Positions 11,325-23,136 are shown, counted from the first letter of the stretch. The stretch: 64,000 bases of DNA from Liolophura sinensis (GCF_032854445.1 NC_088301.1:48727116-48791115); one strand, 5' to 3'. The notes: generated by a model not told the origin, from the sequence alone. Numbers and translations: made by a program.

Positions 11325-12992
11325 ATGTTATTACACTTACATCTTTTTTGTAGACGGTTAACTGTGATCAAAACAGTAATCTTCTTGTGTTCGGTGTCGG
11401 CTGTAGCTTTGCCAGGAATACTGCTGCATGGTCATGATACCGGAGAATACAGAAGGCCCGCTAGCAAACAGCAGTACATAAAGTACCCTGCTCGAAGGCC
11501 CGGTTTGGGGTTCCACAGATCAGTCCCTAGGGAGGGCTTGATTAATCGGGGAACACAGAGACACCGGGGTCCAGGAAGAAACCTTGTACAACCATACCGC
11601 GAAGTAAAAGGTGGATTCTTTATCCTTCCAGAAACTGATGAGCGACTGAGCCAGGGAAATGGTTCAAGCTTTTCAAACCTTACACCGAATCCATTACAGC
11701 CTTTGTCTGAAATGGGAAAAGACCACGAACGTCATTTTTCTCAACGAAAACCACGTGGAAATATGCCCGAGACAGGCTTGATGGATAAGATTAAACCGTC
11801 TGATGTCGAAAACAGTAGAATGCAGCCTTCAAATAAGACACATGCTTACGTTTTAAAGACTGATTGTAAGGAAGTATTAAAGGTGGCTTTCTTAAAAACG
11901 CACAAAACCGGAGGTACAACGGTTATGAATGTTATCCAGAGATTCGGTCACGTCCGCAATCTTGTTTTCGCCTTACCACGATCCACAAATTATCTGGGTT
12001 TTGGAGAAACCGTGACTCCAAACGCCATTCTTCCAGCACCAAAAGGACAGAGTTATGATTTACTGATCAATCATGTTGTGTACAACAGACACGCCTTCCG
12101 GCAAATCATGCCTAAAGAAACCGTTTACGTCACAATTATTCGGCATCCGATGGAACAGTTTTTGTCCGCTATAGAATACCTGAAAGGAAAACTTGGATAC
12201 TTAAAAAAGCTTCCTGAAAATAATTCCGCATCTGCATTCTTGCGAAACGCAAGTTATTATGAGACCAAAGACCACAAGTGGTCTTTTACCAACAACCGAA
12301 TGTCATTCGACTTGGGTTTGGATCACACTTTGTATCACGACGCTGCCAAAGTGAAACAGTTTATCAGAGATATAGACCAAGACTTTAAGCTGGTCATGAT
12401 CACGGAATACATGGATGAGTCTCTTCTCTTACTCAAGAAATATCTTTGTTGGAGTTTTCGAGATATTTTATATATTCCAAGGAATGTGAATATTAAGAAA
12501 GTTCGGTACAACTTTACATCAGAAGAGAGAAAGGCTCACAGAACGTGGGCAAAAGCGGACTACGAGCTATATGACTACTTTCTTTTTAAGTTCAAAAAGC
12601 TTGTAGATATGGAGGGCTCACGATTTACACAAGAGTTACGCGTGTTTAAAACAATGTTACTTTCGGTAAGAAAGTTCTGTGTGTCCGGTCAGTACCGGCA
12701 CAGATGGCTGAAAATTAACAAAACGACATGGAATGAAGAATTCGAAGTGACTGGAAAAGACTGTGAATATATGTTACTGGAAGAAGTGCCCTTTCTACAA
12801 AGAACAAGAACACAATACATCAGAAAGCTCCGACGGTATGGCACAAGCCCATGGATTGTTCATCGATTCAACCCAGCTAAAATAAGAAGGCCAACGATCG
12901 TTCGACGGCCCATAATGCACCAACAGCCTACTGTAAACCGCAGGAAGTACAGCCGTAGTTTCAATAGGGCGCGTCTTCGTAGGCCAAGATGA
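11325..12992 (+). CDS. galactose-3-O-sulfotransferase-like (GAL3ST family) type II Golgi enzyme
   Basis: A 555-residue open frame. Enzymes of this family transfer sulfate from PAPS to the 3-OH of terminal galactose on glycolipids or glycans in the Golgi lumen. A short basic N-tail is followed by a hydrophobic signal anchor (about residues 14-35, VIKTVIFLCSVSAVALPGIL). Next comes a long Arg/Pro-rich stem to about 180. The catalytic domain opens with the 5'-phosphosulfate loop FLKTHKTGGTT (about 189-199). The 3'-phosphate motif IIRHPMEQFLSAIEY lies at about 271-285. Potential N-glycosylation sites occur in the stem and the domain. Beyond about 500 there is an unusual basic tail rich in RRP and RRK. 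The ATG at 11325 is the first in frame, but ttttttgtag at 11344-11353 could be a splice acceptor, so the true N-terminus may lie in an upstream exon. Substrate specificity cannot be read from sequence. Confidence 0.88.
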   Translation: MLLHLHLFCRRLTVIKTVIFLCSVSAVALPGILLHGHDTGEYRRPASKQQYIKYPARRPGLGFHRSVPREGLINRGTQRHRGPGRNLVQPYREVKGGFFILPETDERLSQGNGSSFSNLTPNPLQPLSEMGKDHERHFSQRKPRGNMPETGLMDKIKPSDVENSRMQPSNKTHAYVLKTDCKEVLKVAFLKTHKTGGTTVMNVIQRFGHVRNLVFALPRSTNYLGFGETVTPNAILPAPKGQSYDLLINHVVYNRHAFRQIMPKETVYVTIIRHPMEQFLSAIEYLKGKLGYLKKLPENNSASAFLRNASYYETKDHKWSFTNNRMSFDLGLDHTLYHDAAKVKQFIRDIDQDFKLVMITEYMDESLLLLKKYLCWSFRDILYIPRNVNIKKVRYNFTSEERKAHRTWAKADYELYDYFLFKFKKLVDMEGSRFTQELRVFKTMLLSVRKFCVSGQYRHRWLKINKTTWNEEFEVTGKDCEYMLLEEVPFLQRTRTQYIRKLRRYGTSPWIVHRFNPAKIRRPTIVRRPIMHQQPTVNRRKYSRSFNRARLRRPR

Positions 12993-13003
12993 AATATTCA
13001 AAA

Positions 13004-13117
13004 CAGAGTATATATAATCTTACTCGTTCCAAGTACTCAAACCAGAGTATATATAATCTTACTCGTTCCAAGTACTCAAACCAGAGTATATATAATCTTA
13101 CTCGTTCCAGGTACTGT
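13004..13117 (+). repeat. three tandem 39-bp repeats just after the sulfotransferase stop
   Basis: The unit starts cagagtatatataatctta and ends in cgttccaagtactcaaac. Copies start at 13004, 13043 and 13082 and are nearly identical. They begin 12 bases after the TGA, so they lie in the 3' UTR. Confidence 0.9.
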
Positions 13118-13689
13118 CTCTCATGTCATATTTGTACGCGAGCATCTGACGATGTGTGAAAACTGCTTCTGTTTCGTTTGCTATGTGTATGTTTTATGTA
13201 GATATCACAGTAATTTGCTTTGTCCCAAAGTAATTTGCTATGATATTGTTTATTAGTTTCTGTTAATGCTAGCCCTGAATTATTTCCAGCAATACCAAAG
13301 GACGGTACGGTAAGGCGGGGAATCGACCCGAGAGGTATGATAAGAAAGTGCAAAATCCCAGCACAATTCTGTAAATTTCCAAATCGGAGGTATAAACTTG
13401 GTCGAATAACCCATAAAAGTTATGTGGCCATATAAGAGATGGTTGCTTAGTAATAATGCGCCAAAAATACGCTCTCGATCGAAAACTCCAATTTTTCGTT
13501 CAAACGAGTCACTGTGTATTTGATGTACTGGATGAAGGTCAAAGTTAACCAGAAAAATATCTTAACTGAAGGTTTCACATGTGTATTTCTTCGTGCTGCC
13601 AAAGTTTCATAGTACAGTGAACTAACGAAGTCACTATGGACAACAGGTTGTGCCTTGAGGAAGAGTTAGAATCTTTGTGGCATTTTACC
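13118..13689. other. downstream flank, nothing recognised
   Basis: No coding frame with support and no repeat recognised. It probably includes the rest of the sulfotransferase 3' UTR, although I see no canonical AATAAA close to the stop. Confidence 0.35.
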
Positions 13690-13879
13690 AATGCGGTCAC
13701 TGTGAGCTCATGCTGGCTTCCTCTCCCGCCTTACGTGGGAAGGTCTGTCAGCAACCTGCGGATGGTTGTGGGTTTCCCCCGGGCTGTGCCCGGTTTCCAC
13801 CCACCATAATGCTGGCCGCCGTCGTATAAGTGAAATATTCTTGAGTATGGCGTAAAACACAAATCAAATAAATAAATCG
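13690..13879 (+). repeat. SINE with Nin-DC-like core, family N
   Basis: It starts in the tRNA-like head (aatgcggtcactgtgag). The conserved core follows (atgctggcttcctctcc, gcaacctgcggatgg, tttcccccgggctgtgcccg, ccaccataatgctggcc). The 3' part is gtcgtataagtgaaatattc and the tail caaataaataaat. It is one of the longer copies in the window. Parts of the head, including the B box, are deleted. Confidence 0.85.
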
Positions 13880-14493
13880 TACGTGAATCCTGGTTGAGAG
13901 CGCATGCGGTCCTCTCGCTATCATTAACATGTTATGCCTATCGTACTTGAATCGTACTTGTGGTGTACTGATTTTCCCCTAATGCAAAAAGAAGATATTT
14001 CAGTGTGACTGAAGCAGGCTATCAATGTTTCGATTTTATGACCTATACATGTTTCAATGCATTCTTGGAAAAGAAAAGAAACTGAATAAAGAAAGAGCCT
14101 GACGAGTGTGTGAGCAGCTGTCAATCACAGCTATAGTCATCTTCACTTCTTAAGGTGCACAGATTCTTGCACTGGGGCCGATTCCTCGCCTTACCATACC
14201 ATGTCCTTTCTTATTGGAGTCATTAAGCTCTTGATACAGTCATAATAAAAAGTCAAAATGACCTATCTGTTGTCTGCATATGCATGCAGATACCGATCAT
14301 GTCTACGTGCACCTAACTCCGTTGACACCCGTGTCCCCCTAAATAGCCCCGGTCAACGATCACACATATAAGCAGCATGTTAATCAAGTCTGCAATACCC
14401 CAAAAGATCACTCACACATCTCGCTTGATCACTGCAGGAGGGTTTGTCAACAATTCTTCACATTGCATTGTTTTCATAGCTTATTGCATATTA

Positions 14494-14750
14494 AAGGGAC
14501 AGGACCCGATTGTTCAAGATTTTTTTTAAAAGTTAATACCAGATTTAACTTTAAGCCAAGAGTCAAATTTTGCACTTAGCCTAAAAATAATTGCATAACA
14601 GTAAATATTAAATATGAAATAAATCTGCTGCTCTTATGCTTTGAATTTGGACAACTGCATTAGCTGCTGAGCTTGGCTAAAATTTTGAATTTAAAATATG
14701 ACTAGTATCAGCTAACCACTTTCGAGTGACTGGGCCCTGAATTTCGACTT
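14494..14750. mobile_element. probable foldback MITE
   Basis: The left end carries gggacaggacccgattgttc and the right end cgagtgactgggccctg, an imperfect inverted pair around an AT-rich interior. Related end words (gggccc followed by a ttcacaaa- or ttgttcaa-like word) occur at 27241, 28739, 35514 and 47052, which suggests one broad MITE type. Confidence 0.45.
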
Positions 14751-14887
14751 TGTGTATGACTTCGTTAACGTGTCATGTCATTTCGATTTTAAAGATGAGT
14801 TTACTTTGGTTTCTTAATTTGTGACCATTAACGCATAGTTATAGTCATAAATACCCACCTGACCAATTCAGTCAACAGTTGTGAATA

Positions 14888-15083
14888 TCTACAAATTCAA
14901 GTCTAGCTCGTGCTGGCTTCCTCTCCGATCGTACGTGGGAAGCCTGCAAGCAACCTACGGATGGCCATGGGTTTCCCCAGGGCTTTCTCCCGTTTCCTCA
15001 TACCATATGGCTAGCCGCCGTCGTATAACTGAAATGTTCTTGAATACGGCGTAAAATAAATCAAATAAATAATTCATTGCATA
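14888..15083 (+). repeat. SINE family N
   Basis: It contains the end of a B box (attcaagtct), tgctggcttcctctcc, acgtgggaagc, gcaacctacggatgg, the core, gccgtcgtataactgaa and the tail tcaaataaataa. The core is more diverged than in the 13690 copy. Confidence 0.85.
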
Positions 15084-16590
15084 AGAGACAGCATAGTTTC
15101 TGTTTTTGGCGATTCTGCTACATCAGCTACAATGATTATGTGGATGGAAGAAATAGGCGGAAAAGGTGGATGTGTCTTTCCACATTATTTCAACATGTAC
15201 TGGAAATGGCTTAGTGATAAGCTGTAAAACACTGCACAGCAGTTCAAGTAATTCTGACAGTGTTCAGAATATTTCACTTTCAGGAAGGCGGTCGGCTTTA
15301 ACGTTAGTAGAGGAAACCATGAGCTTCTACCTGGTTCCTCGTAAACCTTCTGACTTAAAGCCGCAGCCAGGCAAACGAAAATGGGTAGGGACCAACACTT
15401 TGAGCGAGCAGCATTTTTTAAAATGTGAGCCAGAAATTACGGCTTCTGAATAGAGTGACGTCACAACAAGTGTTTAAGGAAATCCACAATATTTATTTTG
15501 CTTATTCCACGGTACCAAGCTTCCCACATTGGATTGTCTTCAACAACTGCGCAGATTTAATCGGTTTAGGCGGAGGCAGGCGATCGATAACTATGTTGTG
15601 TGTTAACACCGGTACCTCGTCAATAAAACTGGCTTGATGTGTTTGCCCAAGGGGACTTTCACACTGTTTTACCGCACGGTTTCTATGTCAACTGAGGACA
15701 AACAGAAATCATAACTGAAGTAGGTATACAGTTGGCAACGAGAATCTAAAGGCCATTGATAGGAACATCCATATATATTATAATGGGATGTGCTATGGGG
15801 CTATCATGATAATTTATTTCTAGGTTAAGTTCACCAACTAAACTAAACAGTTTATACCGTGCACATCTTTTCCTTTGTATACAGCTAGTTGGAAAGAGTT
15901 TACAAAGCACTCAGTGTACCTTACATTGTTATGTATTACAACCGTAGGCGTGCATCCATATAGCATGTTCAATACACAGACTAGCGAAAGAACGAGACAG
16001 TCTGGAAAGAGAAAAGAGTCATTGAATATGGCTTAACAACACGTCGGAAATATTGCAGCCAAATCTGATAGCGATAGACAGGAGAGAAAGAGAACACTAA
16101 AGAGAAAAATATGTTGCGCTCAATTTCGCAAACAGAAATAATTATTCTGATTAACATTACACACGAATTATCAGCAATTAATTCGAAATGCATGTAGTTT
16201 TACGGCTTCCAAGCAGTCTGTGGTCACGGTTTTTAGCGTGTGCTTTATGCAGTACAAATCTGTGTCAGAACATACCTGAAACAGTCACTCGGTCCATCAC
16301 CTACAATCCCCCCAGGCCCACGCGATGGTTAACATTCAACCCACGCTAGTTAGGAAAAGTCTTGCAGAACTTCCTGCTATACCTCGTTCGTACCATGTTA
16401 TATTTTTAACTATGTTTCGAAGGGTGTCGCAGTTATCAACGACATTTACATGCTTGCTTTTGTTTCATTTGTATCTGTTATGTGAGAAATCCGGTTATTC
16501 ATATAATACGTAAATAACTTGGTAGATACGGTCGTCCGAGTCTGGAATTTTTACATGTTGATCAATGAATCCAGTGTACAACAGCATCCT
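15084..16590. other. intergenic spacer, nothing recognised
   Basis: Open frames at 15166-15453 and 15425-15637 (+) overlap one another and show no domain, bias or splice context. No repeats recognised. Confidence 0.35.
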
Positions 16591-16634
16591 TCTCTCCTCT
16601 CCTCTCCTCTCCTCTCCTCTCCTCTCCTCTCCTC
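16591..16634. repeat. (CTCCT)n microsatellite
   Basis: About nine near-perfect pentanucleotide copies, forming a pure pyrimidine tract on the plus strand. Confidence 0.9.
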
Positions 16635-16704
16635 CTTCTCTCTCTTTTAATCTATATTCTTGATTTTGACAAAAAAGCGCGAACCTTACTCCTCGAGCTA
16701 TTTA

Positions 16705-16846
16705 CATCTCGCCAACCTACAGATGGCCGTCTGTTTCCCCCGGGCTCTGCCCGGTTTCCTCCCACCAAAATGCTGTCCGCTGTCTTATAAGTGAAATATT
16801 CTTGGGTATGACGTAAAACACCTATCAGATAGATAAAAGAATAAAT
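16705..16846 (+). repeat. SINE family N, 5'-truncated
   Basis: It starts in the core (ccaacctacagatggccg) and continues through tttcccccgggctctgcccg to the tail atcagatagataaa. The tRNA head is missing. Confidence 0.8.
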
Positions 16847-17029
16847 TAACATTTCGCTCCCTATACCACTTTGGCCCGCTCACCGAAAGCAGAGCAGCAG
16901 TGTTTCCATAAATTCGTCTGGCAGATCTGAATTTTCCAGCCACATTGGAAAGGTGTTGGGATGTATGTATAACAATGTATAAATGATATTATCTTGACAA
17001 ATAAAAAGAATGAATGAATGAACGCTTGG

Positions 17030-17640
17030 GGCTTAACGTCGTCATTAACAACTTTTTCGTCATATGACTACAAGGAAGGGCGAGTTCATGCCGCCAAATG
17101 CTCCCGCCACTGAAGTATCATGCCGAACACACCAACATGATACCCCACCCAGTCACATTATCCTGAATCTGCGTGGAAACAGGCATTCGTATACCAGCCG
17201 TCAACCAATAAGGACGTCCCAAGTCAATAATCGCAAGGCCAATTTACAAAACGACGTATAACACAAACGACCAAAGAACTAAGAATGTATATATAAAGTA
17301 CGAAAATAGGAAGGAATCATGCAAAGAGAAAAGGTTTTCATAGATGTTGGAAAGACGTAAGGCATGTTCTAGACGACTGAGAGAAATCAGTAATAAAATC
17401 GTGCATCATGCTAGAATATCAGATGTCGATAACAAAATATGTATCTCCTAGCCAATTATAACATCCTCATGTGACACCTAGCCAACCAGTCCTGTTTCGT
17501 AGCCCTAACCTCTAAGTGCTGAGTGCCAAACGAGGCAGCAACAAGTATCATTTTAAAAGTCTTTGGCATGACCCGATCCGAGTTTGATCCGTTTCTCCAG
17601 ACGAGGCGGGCGCTCTAACCATTACGCCACCAAAGCGGTA
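17030..17640 (-). repeat. tRNA-derived SINE family B, interrupted by an R1 copy
   Basis: On the minus strand the head at 17560-17640 has the A-box-like tggcgtaatggttagagcg and the B-box-like ggatcaaactcgg. The body matches the 23375-23722 copy on both sides (agccaaccagtcctgtt on one side, cgccactgaagtatcatg on the other). About 290 bp of R1 sequence separates the two parts. Confidence 0.75.
17168..17455 (+). repeat. R1 middle part (R1-B) nested in SINE-B
   Basis: It shares long stretches with 43165-43520 and 53285-53630: tcgtataccagccgtcaacc, caataatcgcaaggccaatt, ggaatcatgcaaagaga. It splits SINE-B, so it is the younger insertion. No coding frame seen. Confidence 0.7.
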
Positions 17641-18151
17641 GAAACAAAATGATACTCTGGTTCAAAGGGAACCGTCACCAACTGTGTCACTTTACTGGTT
17701 GATTTAACTGGATGGGAATTGTCGGCATGAAATTAATCAGAAACAAACACTTTTTTTCTGGCTGAGGGAAGAGGGGCTGCTTGTAAATGTGCTCAAACAG
17801 ATTCAGCTTAAGATAGTCCAGTACTAAGCCGTTTTAATCTCCGAACATATTTGGGACAAAATCATAAAGCCGGGAATATTTTTCTAGATGGTGTATCCAG
17901 TTTTAGAATACTGCACTTTATTTGGCTTTTGTACGATTCTATATACAATTAAATTAATTAACATACACTGAGAATAAATAACCTTAGATTTGGATGTCTA
18001 CAATGAAACCGGATAAATACAGCCGCGATAGTTAATTTACCTCAGCTAGTTTTGTTTTCTAACTGTTTAAGTAATTCTTTAAATAGTAGTTAATTACACG
18101 CCCCTATAGTATCATACCTTAAGCAGAAACAGGTAAAAAAATGCAGTGATG

Positions 18152-21100
18152 CTACTTGCCAACAGTCATAGTCATCAAACAAATAAAACCGAGTAAAACG
18201 ATCAACGCTGACATTATCCAAAATGCGACTACATCAATTCTGTCAGCGGCGACCAGTCGGTTGCGAACCCATCTTTGCCTGTCGTCGTAAGTCCAAGTTC
18301 CTTGGGAGGTCTGCTTGTTTGATAGGTTTTCATGCAGTGCACCATCGGGATGAGAGTGTATCTCCGACGATTCATCGCAGGCCTTCGTGACTAGCATGGG
18401 ACTTATCGTCTGAGTAACCGGAGCTGTGCCTATGGGGAAAAATCGCCTTTTTCTCTCCTCATCATAATGGAAGTGATGCAGCACTGTGGCAGATAGAAAC
18501 GTCGCCGTTGTGCCAACAACTAAGATGAGAAGGATATAAACAGCTGCAACGTAAAGGGGTACAATTTGTCTCAATATATATCTTGAGTGTGATTCTTCTA
18601 TAGTCACGATATACATGAAGCTGCCATATTGCAAAAATGACGTTAAGCCATAATCATTCGTTCATTCTAGTTTTTTTGGACAGGTGAGTGCTATTACTAA
18701 CTGATGTTTTTACTGCAGCTCGGGAAGCTGAAATAATGAAACATAGTACCGTGGCTTAAATAGCATTAAGTAGAAAAAAATTTAGTGATGTCAATTGTAC
18801 AGTTAAATCTCCCAGTATTATCTGGAATCACTAAAATGCTGTGTTATCGCAAAAATTTAAGTATCACTACTTAACCTAACGGTATGATGTATTAGCAAAT
18901 GTTACCCTTTCCTGGCTTATTAAACTTAACACTGGTCTATAATTTTTTATTCTTTGATGTGTAGCACAACGGAACATCGAAATCATGATTTTATGACCAG
19001 ACTCCATTATCAAGAGTCAGTCTCATCACTGTATTATGAAGGAGAACTGTTTCACAAAATTTGGTGTCATGGTTGTTCTGACTTAGAAAATGGCCATTCT
19101 CACTGACAGCCTAATTTGTGATTTTAACAAATGCCTAAGAAAAAAAAAAGAAATATTTGCTCAGTTTTTTACCACTGACCATTCGCATGTAAATTTGTTC
19201 AGCCAGTTTTTTCTAATAGCTTCTTAGCATTGCCGATTTAAACAATGCAATGCTGGACTAAGATGGTGGTAACTCTATGACCAAAACATATGTTTTTAAA
19301 ATGTGCTATCATAGCAGTTACATCAACGGTTGCTTTTGTAGAATATAACCCAGTGTAATGATTAGGCTTAATATTTATTTATTTATTTGCTTGGTGTTTT
19401 TACGCCCTACTCGAGAATATCTCTCTTATACGACGGCGGCAAGCATTTTGGCGGGAGGAAACCTGGCGGAAAACGAGGAAAAACCCACGTCCCCACGTAC
19501 GGTCGGAGAGGAAACCGGCATAAGCTGGATTGAACTCACAGCGACCTAATTAGTGAAAGGTTCCCGGGCCATTGGCTAGACTCAATAAATAGGCTCAGTA
19601 GACAGACAGTAAAACGCTCAAGCTGTACTTGCAAAGGATAGAGATGCTTGTGGATGTAGTGGGCATGTCGTCGTTGATGATAGACAGAAAAACGGTATAC
19701 GCCAGAAGACGGTGATGGACAGTGACATTTTTTTCCCCGGACTCAGGTGGTAAAACAAAGACCAGAACGTTCAGTGCAGACAAAATCAAAATCGGCAAAA
19801 CGGTGTTCAGGACATGGTACGCTACTCGGCGTTTAAGAGTTAACGAGTACTTTAAACAAGGGTAGTCACTCTCAGAAATGGTCTCATTAAACGCACTTAT
19901 TTCAAGCAATTCCCATTCTCCGTTCGGACGCAAGTCACCAGTATTGTTGGCAGGTACTGGAATATAAATGATGTTGATCTCATTTGTAGAATACATCCAT
20001 GAGGAGAGTATTATTTCACAAGTCTGGGTGTCAAACGGATACAGTGTAATATTGACTGGGCATTGGGTTTCCATGATGGATCCTGGAAACCATATGTTCT
20101 GTCCAGTATGCGACAGCCGGATATAGACATTGTTCAGATTCACAGGTCGGCTCTGGCTCATGCTGCGAACAAAGGCAGAATGAAAAACATCATCATCTTT
20201 AAACAGTAAATTAAACGCTTTAAATTTGCGGATATATTTTATAACAAACTTCTGTATTATATTTACGTTCTGTGCAGGTATATTATGATTATAATATCTC
20301 CAAGTCACGAACTCATTGTTCATTCAAACAATTTTCTCAAAGTGATACCTGTTCTCAACCACCAAATCAGGTGTCCAAATTTCATTCGGTTTAACCAGAA
20401 TCGAATCGATGCCTCCAAAGTCCGATACGTTCCAAGTCAGCAACTCGTTTTGCCACTCCTGGAAGAAGGAAGACAAACAAGTAGTATATGGATGTGTCTC
20501 GTTACATGGTTTAGCAGAATTCACTGTTAATACTTAGAAGTGTATGTTTACATACAGATACTCTCCAGACTTGTAGGGAAATCAAATGACTTGTATTGTT
20601 ACACAAAATTCGTTAAACTGCATACTGCACCATAGGTACATGTTATATAAAAATCGAATTTAATTTAAGTCGTTAACAATAGTGACACTAATAATATCCT
20701 TATAGCACCAAGTGAACACGGCTTTACATTACCAAGTGCATAACAGACGTTGTCTTCAAAACTTGTTTTTTCTCATCCTGTAAAAATTACAAACAGGATA
20801 TATAGTTTGTAAATTTACTGTGCTATTTTCATGTCCTCCTTATTCTTGAGTACGGCGTAAAACACCAATCAAATAAATAAAAGAATAAAATACTCTATTT
20901 TGAATCAGTTGACAGCGGTACAATAGTCTCTGAGTCAAATGTAACTGGTCTAGAACACAGACAAAAATCCCAATCACAAAATCTTACAGGCCATTGTTGT
21001 TTTTATTTCAGAATGTTTTTGATATTTTTATTTATTTATTTGATTGGTGATTCACAGTGTAATCAAGAATATTTCACTTATACGATGGCGGACAGCATTT

Positions 21101-22232
21101 AGTTGGGGGGAAACCGGAGACCCAAGGTCTTAGTCTTTACATGGCATTGTCAAACCTAATATTAAGATAGCAAATAGGTCTTAACAAAAAAAAAAGAATT
21201 TAAAATGCTGAATAAGTTTAACATCAAAATTATTTCATAAAACCACCTGGCTATACGTGATAAAAATCGTTATAACTTTAGAATATACTTCATTATTTGA
21301 TAAAATGCTAACCATAATTACAATACAATATTAACAACACCTAATGCTTATCGAGATTATAAATAAATTAAAAAAAGAAAAAGAAAAGGGCTGGTCTGAC
21401 ATACCAGATCATGAATTGAATTGATGTTGATAGACACATGTAGATACATAACAGATGCCTGATTCCTAACAGGTCGAATATGAGGACTGTAATTCTCTCT
21501 GAGCTTTAACCTCAGTGAGAGTTCATCCTGGTAAGTTTGACCAGCCACCGCGGCTAATACCAGAGATACTGTCAGGCAACATGTGAACAGAAAAATCCAC
21601 TATGATATTCCACAACAATGACAAAATTATAATAATAAATCAAAACAGATCAAAACATTAGCAAATTCATTGATTAAATACATTGGTTTTTTTTTCAAGT
21701 TTTTCCACATACTGTTGATAATACTAAGTGTTTGCCTTGATACTTCTCGATATCATTGCTATCTCATTCTAGGAGAAGTTTTCTGAATCATGGTTGATAG
21801 TACTTTATACATTATACAACCATATAACATTTTTATATTAGTCCATCCATTATAGAAATTAGCGAACTAATCCCATATATTAAAACTGGTTTGAGTGCGG
21901 AGGGATTTTATGTACATGAAAAAACTGTACGCAGAAATGAAATCCAGTCAACATGCTTGGTATTGCCCTTCAAGTGAAATACTTTTCATGCATGACGTAA
22001 AACCCAACAAGATATAAATCAGAAAGATAAGTTTATGTATGTTTCAGATTCATTCTTGCTCCCATGCATACAATGGTCAACAAGCCTTTTCGGTCAGAAT
22101 GTTGACGTCACGCTAAGCTGACTATTCATTTTATCGCTTTTATGAGTTTTTAAATTATATGTACTTTGAATTTAATCACAGTTATTACTTACCCAAACCA
22201 GAAATTAGGATGATACGTGTTTCCAAAGGCAT
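18152..22232 (-). CDS. gene A: nicotinic-type Cys-loop ligand-gated channel subunit, six exons
   Basis: Exons on the minus strand: 22232-22193 (ATG), 21568-21405, 20777-20733, 20458-20349, 20162-19633, 18543-18152 (TAG). They sum to 1281 bp and 426 residues with consistent phases. The signal peptide MPLETRIILISGLV runs into SLVLAAVAG. The 45-bp exon reads DEKKQVLKTTSVMHL. Loop A is IWTPD. The Cys-loop is C154-C168 around PVNITLYPFDTQT, and loop B is SSWMYS. Loop C has one Cys (DYPCLKY), so this is not an alpha subunit. M1 ends in FVLPPESGEK, the M3-M4 loop is short, and M4 (DVVAFWIMSALIVLLGF) lies near the C-terminus. Oddities: two compensating indels change about seven M2 residues to NVTVHHR, and the exon 5 donor is GC rather than GT. 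If functional it would be a plasma-membrane, probably cation-selective, pentamer subunit; the ligand is unknown. Confidence 0.85.
19370..19585 (-). repeat. SINE family N in intron 5 of gene A
   Basis: Read on the minus strand the copy runs from a degraded head (gtcgctgtgagttcaatcca) through the core to the tail in tttatttatttg on the plus strand. It lies in sense orientation, 48 bases downstream of the unusual GC donor of exon 5. Confidence 0.8.
20840..20890 (+). repeat. SINE family N, 3'-tail fragment
   Basis: Only the terminal part remains: ttcttgagtacggcgtaaaa, then caccaatcaaataaataaa. It lies in intron 2 of gene A, antisense to the gene. Confidence 0.8.
21027..21120 (-). repeat. SINE family N, 3' fragment
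   Basis: On the plus strand: ttatttatttgattggtga, agaatatttcacttatacga, tggcggacagcattt. It lies in intron 2 of gene A, opposite in orientation to the fragment at 20840. Confidence 0.8.
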
Positions 22233-22904
22233 CTTTGAGACAGGTCATCTAGGCCAGGAAATATTTTTATGTGTGGTCGGGGCCATCGGGGCCTTTGGGT
22301 CCCATACCCAACTGTGTCAGTAATACAAATAACATGCCAGATATGTACTGTTTTATCTGCTACCAATTCAAGTTTTTCGTCAATAAAGAGTACACCAAGC
22401 CGAACCGTTATTCTGATCATGTCGGCTTGTACATCTGATATTCTTATTTCAAACACTGTCAGATGACAATGATGTTTAAATGTCACACAGTGTTAAATAT
22501 TTATTCATCACTTATCCAGAGCGAACGAGGTTTGACCAGAATCAACATTTTGTTATCTCCCTTCTTTAAAACATTTGCGGGTGCAGTACTTATGATTGCT
22601 TTACTGTTGTCTTTTTCCAATGTACATAAATACCGTGCGTATCGGTGCGACAAGAATTCTTCATTCAGAAGCATTACAATATCTATGATAGCAGATGGCT
22701 TCCTCAGATGTGTGACATACCTGAGTATTGACACTATACAGTCAGAATCGAATAATAAATATGATTTATACCTCGTTGGCCATTCTTGCGGCCATCATTG
22801 TGCATAAAACATGTGATATGGGTGGGAAGTGTTAAATGCAGCAGAAAGCTTTTTCTTCATGAACAACATACAAATGTCAGCCCAAGTTATGGATCATGCA
22901 AGGA

Positions 22905-23030
22905 AGTGTTTCTACGGTGAGGTAAACTGACAAGAAGCCGTATTTCACCGCTTACCTGTGACCATTTACCAACTACCAAAGTGTCGGTCTTCTCTGGTTT
23001 CACTATGTGTTCTGTAGTCTTATATAACAG
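22905..23030 (+). repeat. R1 left part (R1-A)
   Basis: It shares aaactgacaagaagccgtat, ttcaccg, a gtgacca-like word and ctctggttt with 47480-47600, 49975-50085, 59190-59335 and 60205-60330. Non-coding; it lies between genes A and B. Confidence 0.6.
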
Positions 23031-23136
23031 TGATGTTATTACATAATAGATGCACGTAGGCGAAGTTAGTGACAGATTTCCTCATAGCAGATGTTATATA
23101 AAAGACTTAATACAGTACAGGGAATAAAACCAGCAT

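Noticed and set aside
15166-15637. Two overlapping plus-strand frames of 95 and 70 codons
   Set aside because: No motif, no codon bias, no splice context, and they overlap in different frames.
16930-17025. Possible LINE 3' end with a gaatgaatgaat tail
   Set aside because: The tail fits, but no coding remnant or second copy was seen in the window, so it was not listed as an element.
17560-17640. tRNA-like structure with A and B boxes
   Set aside because: The boxes belong to SINE-B, which recurs at 4785 and 23720. The acceptor stem does not close, so it is not a tRNA gene.
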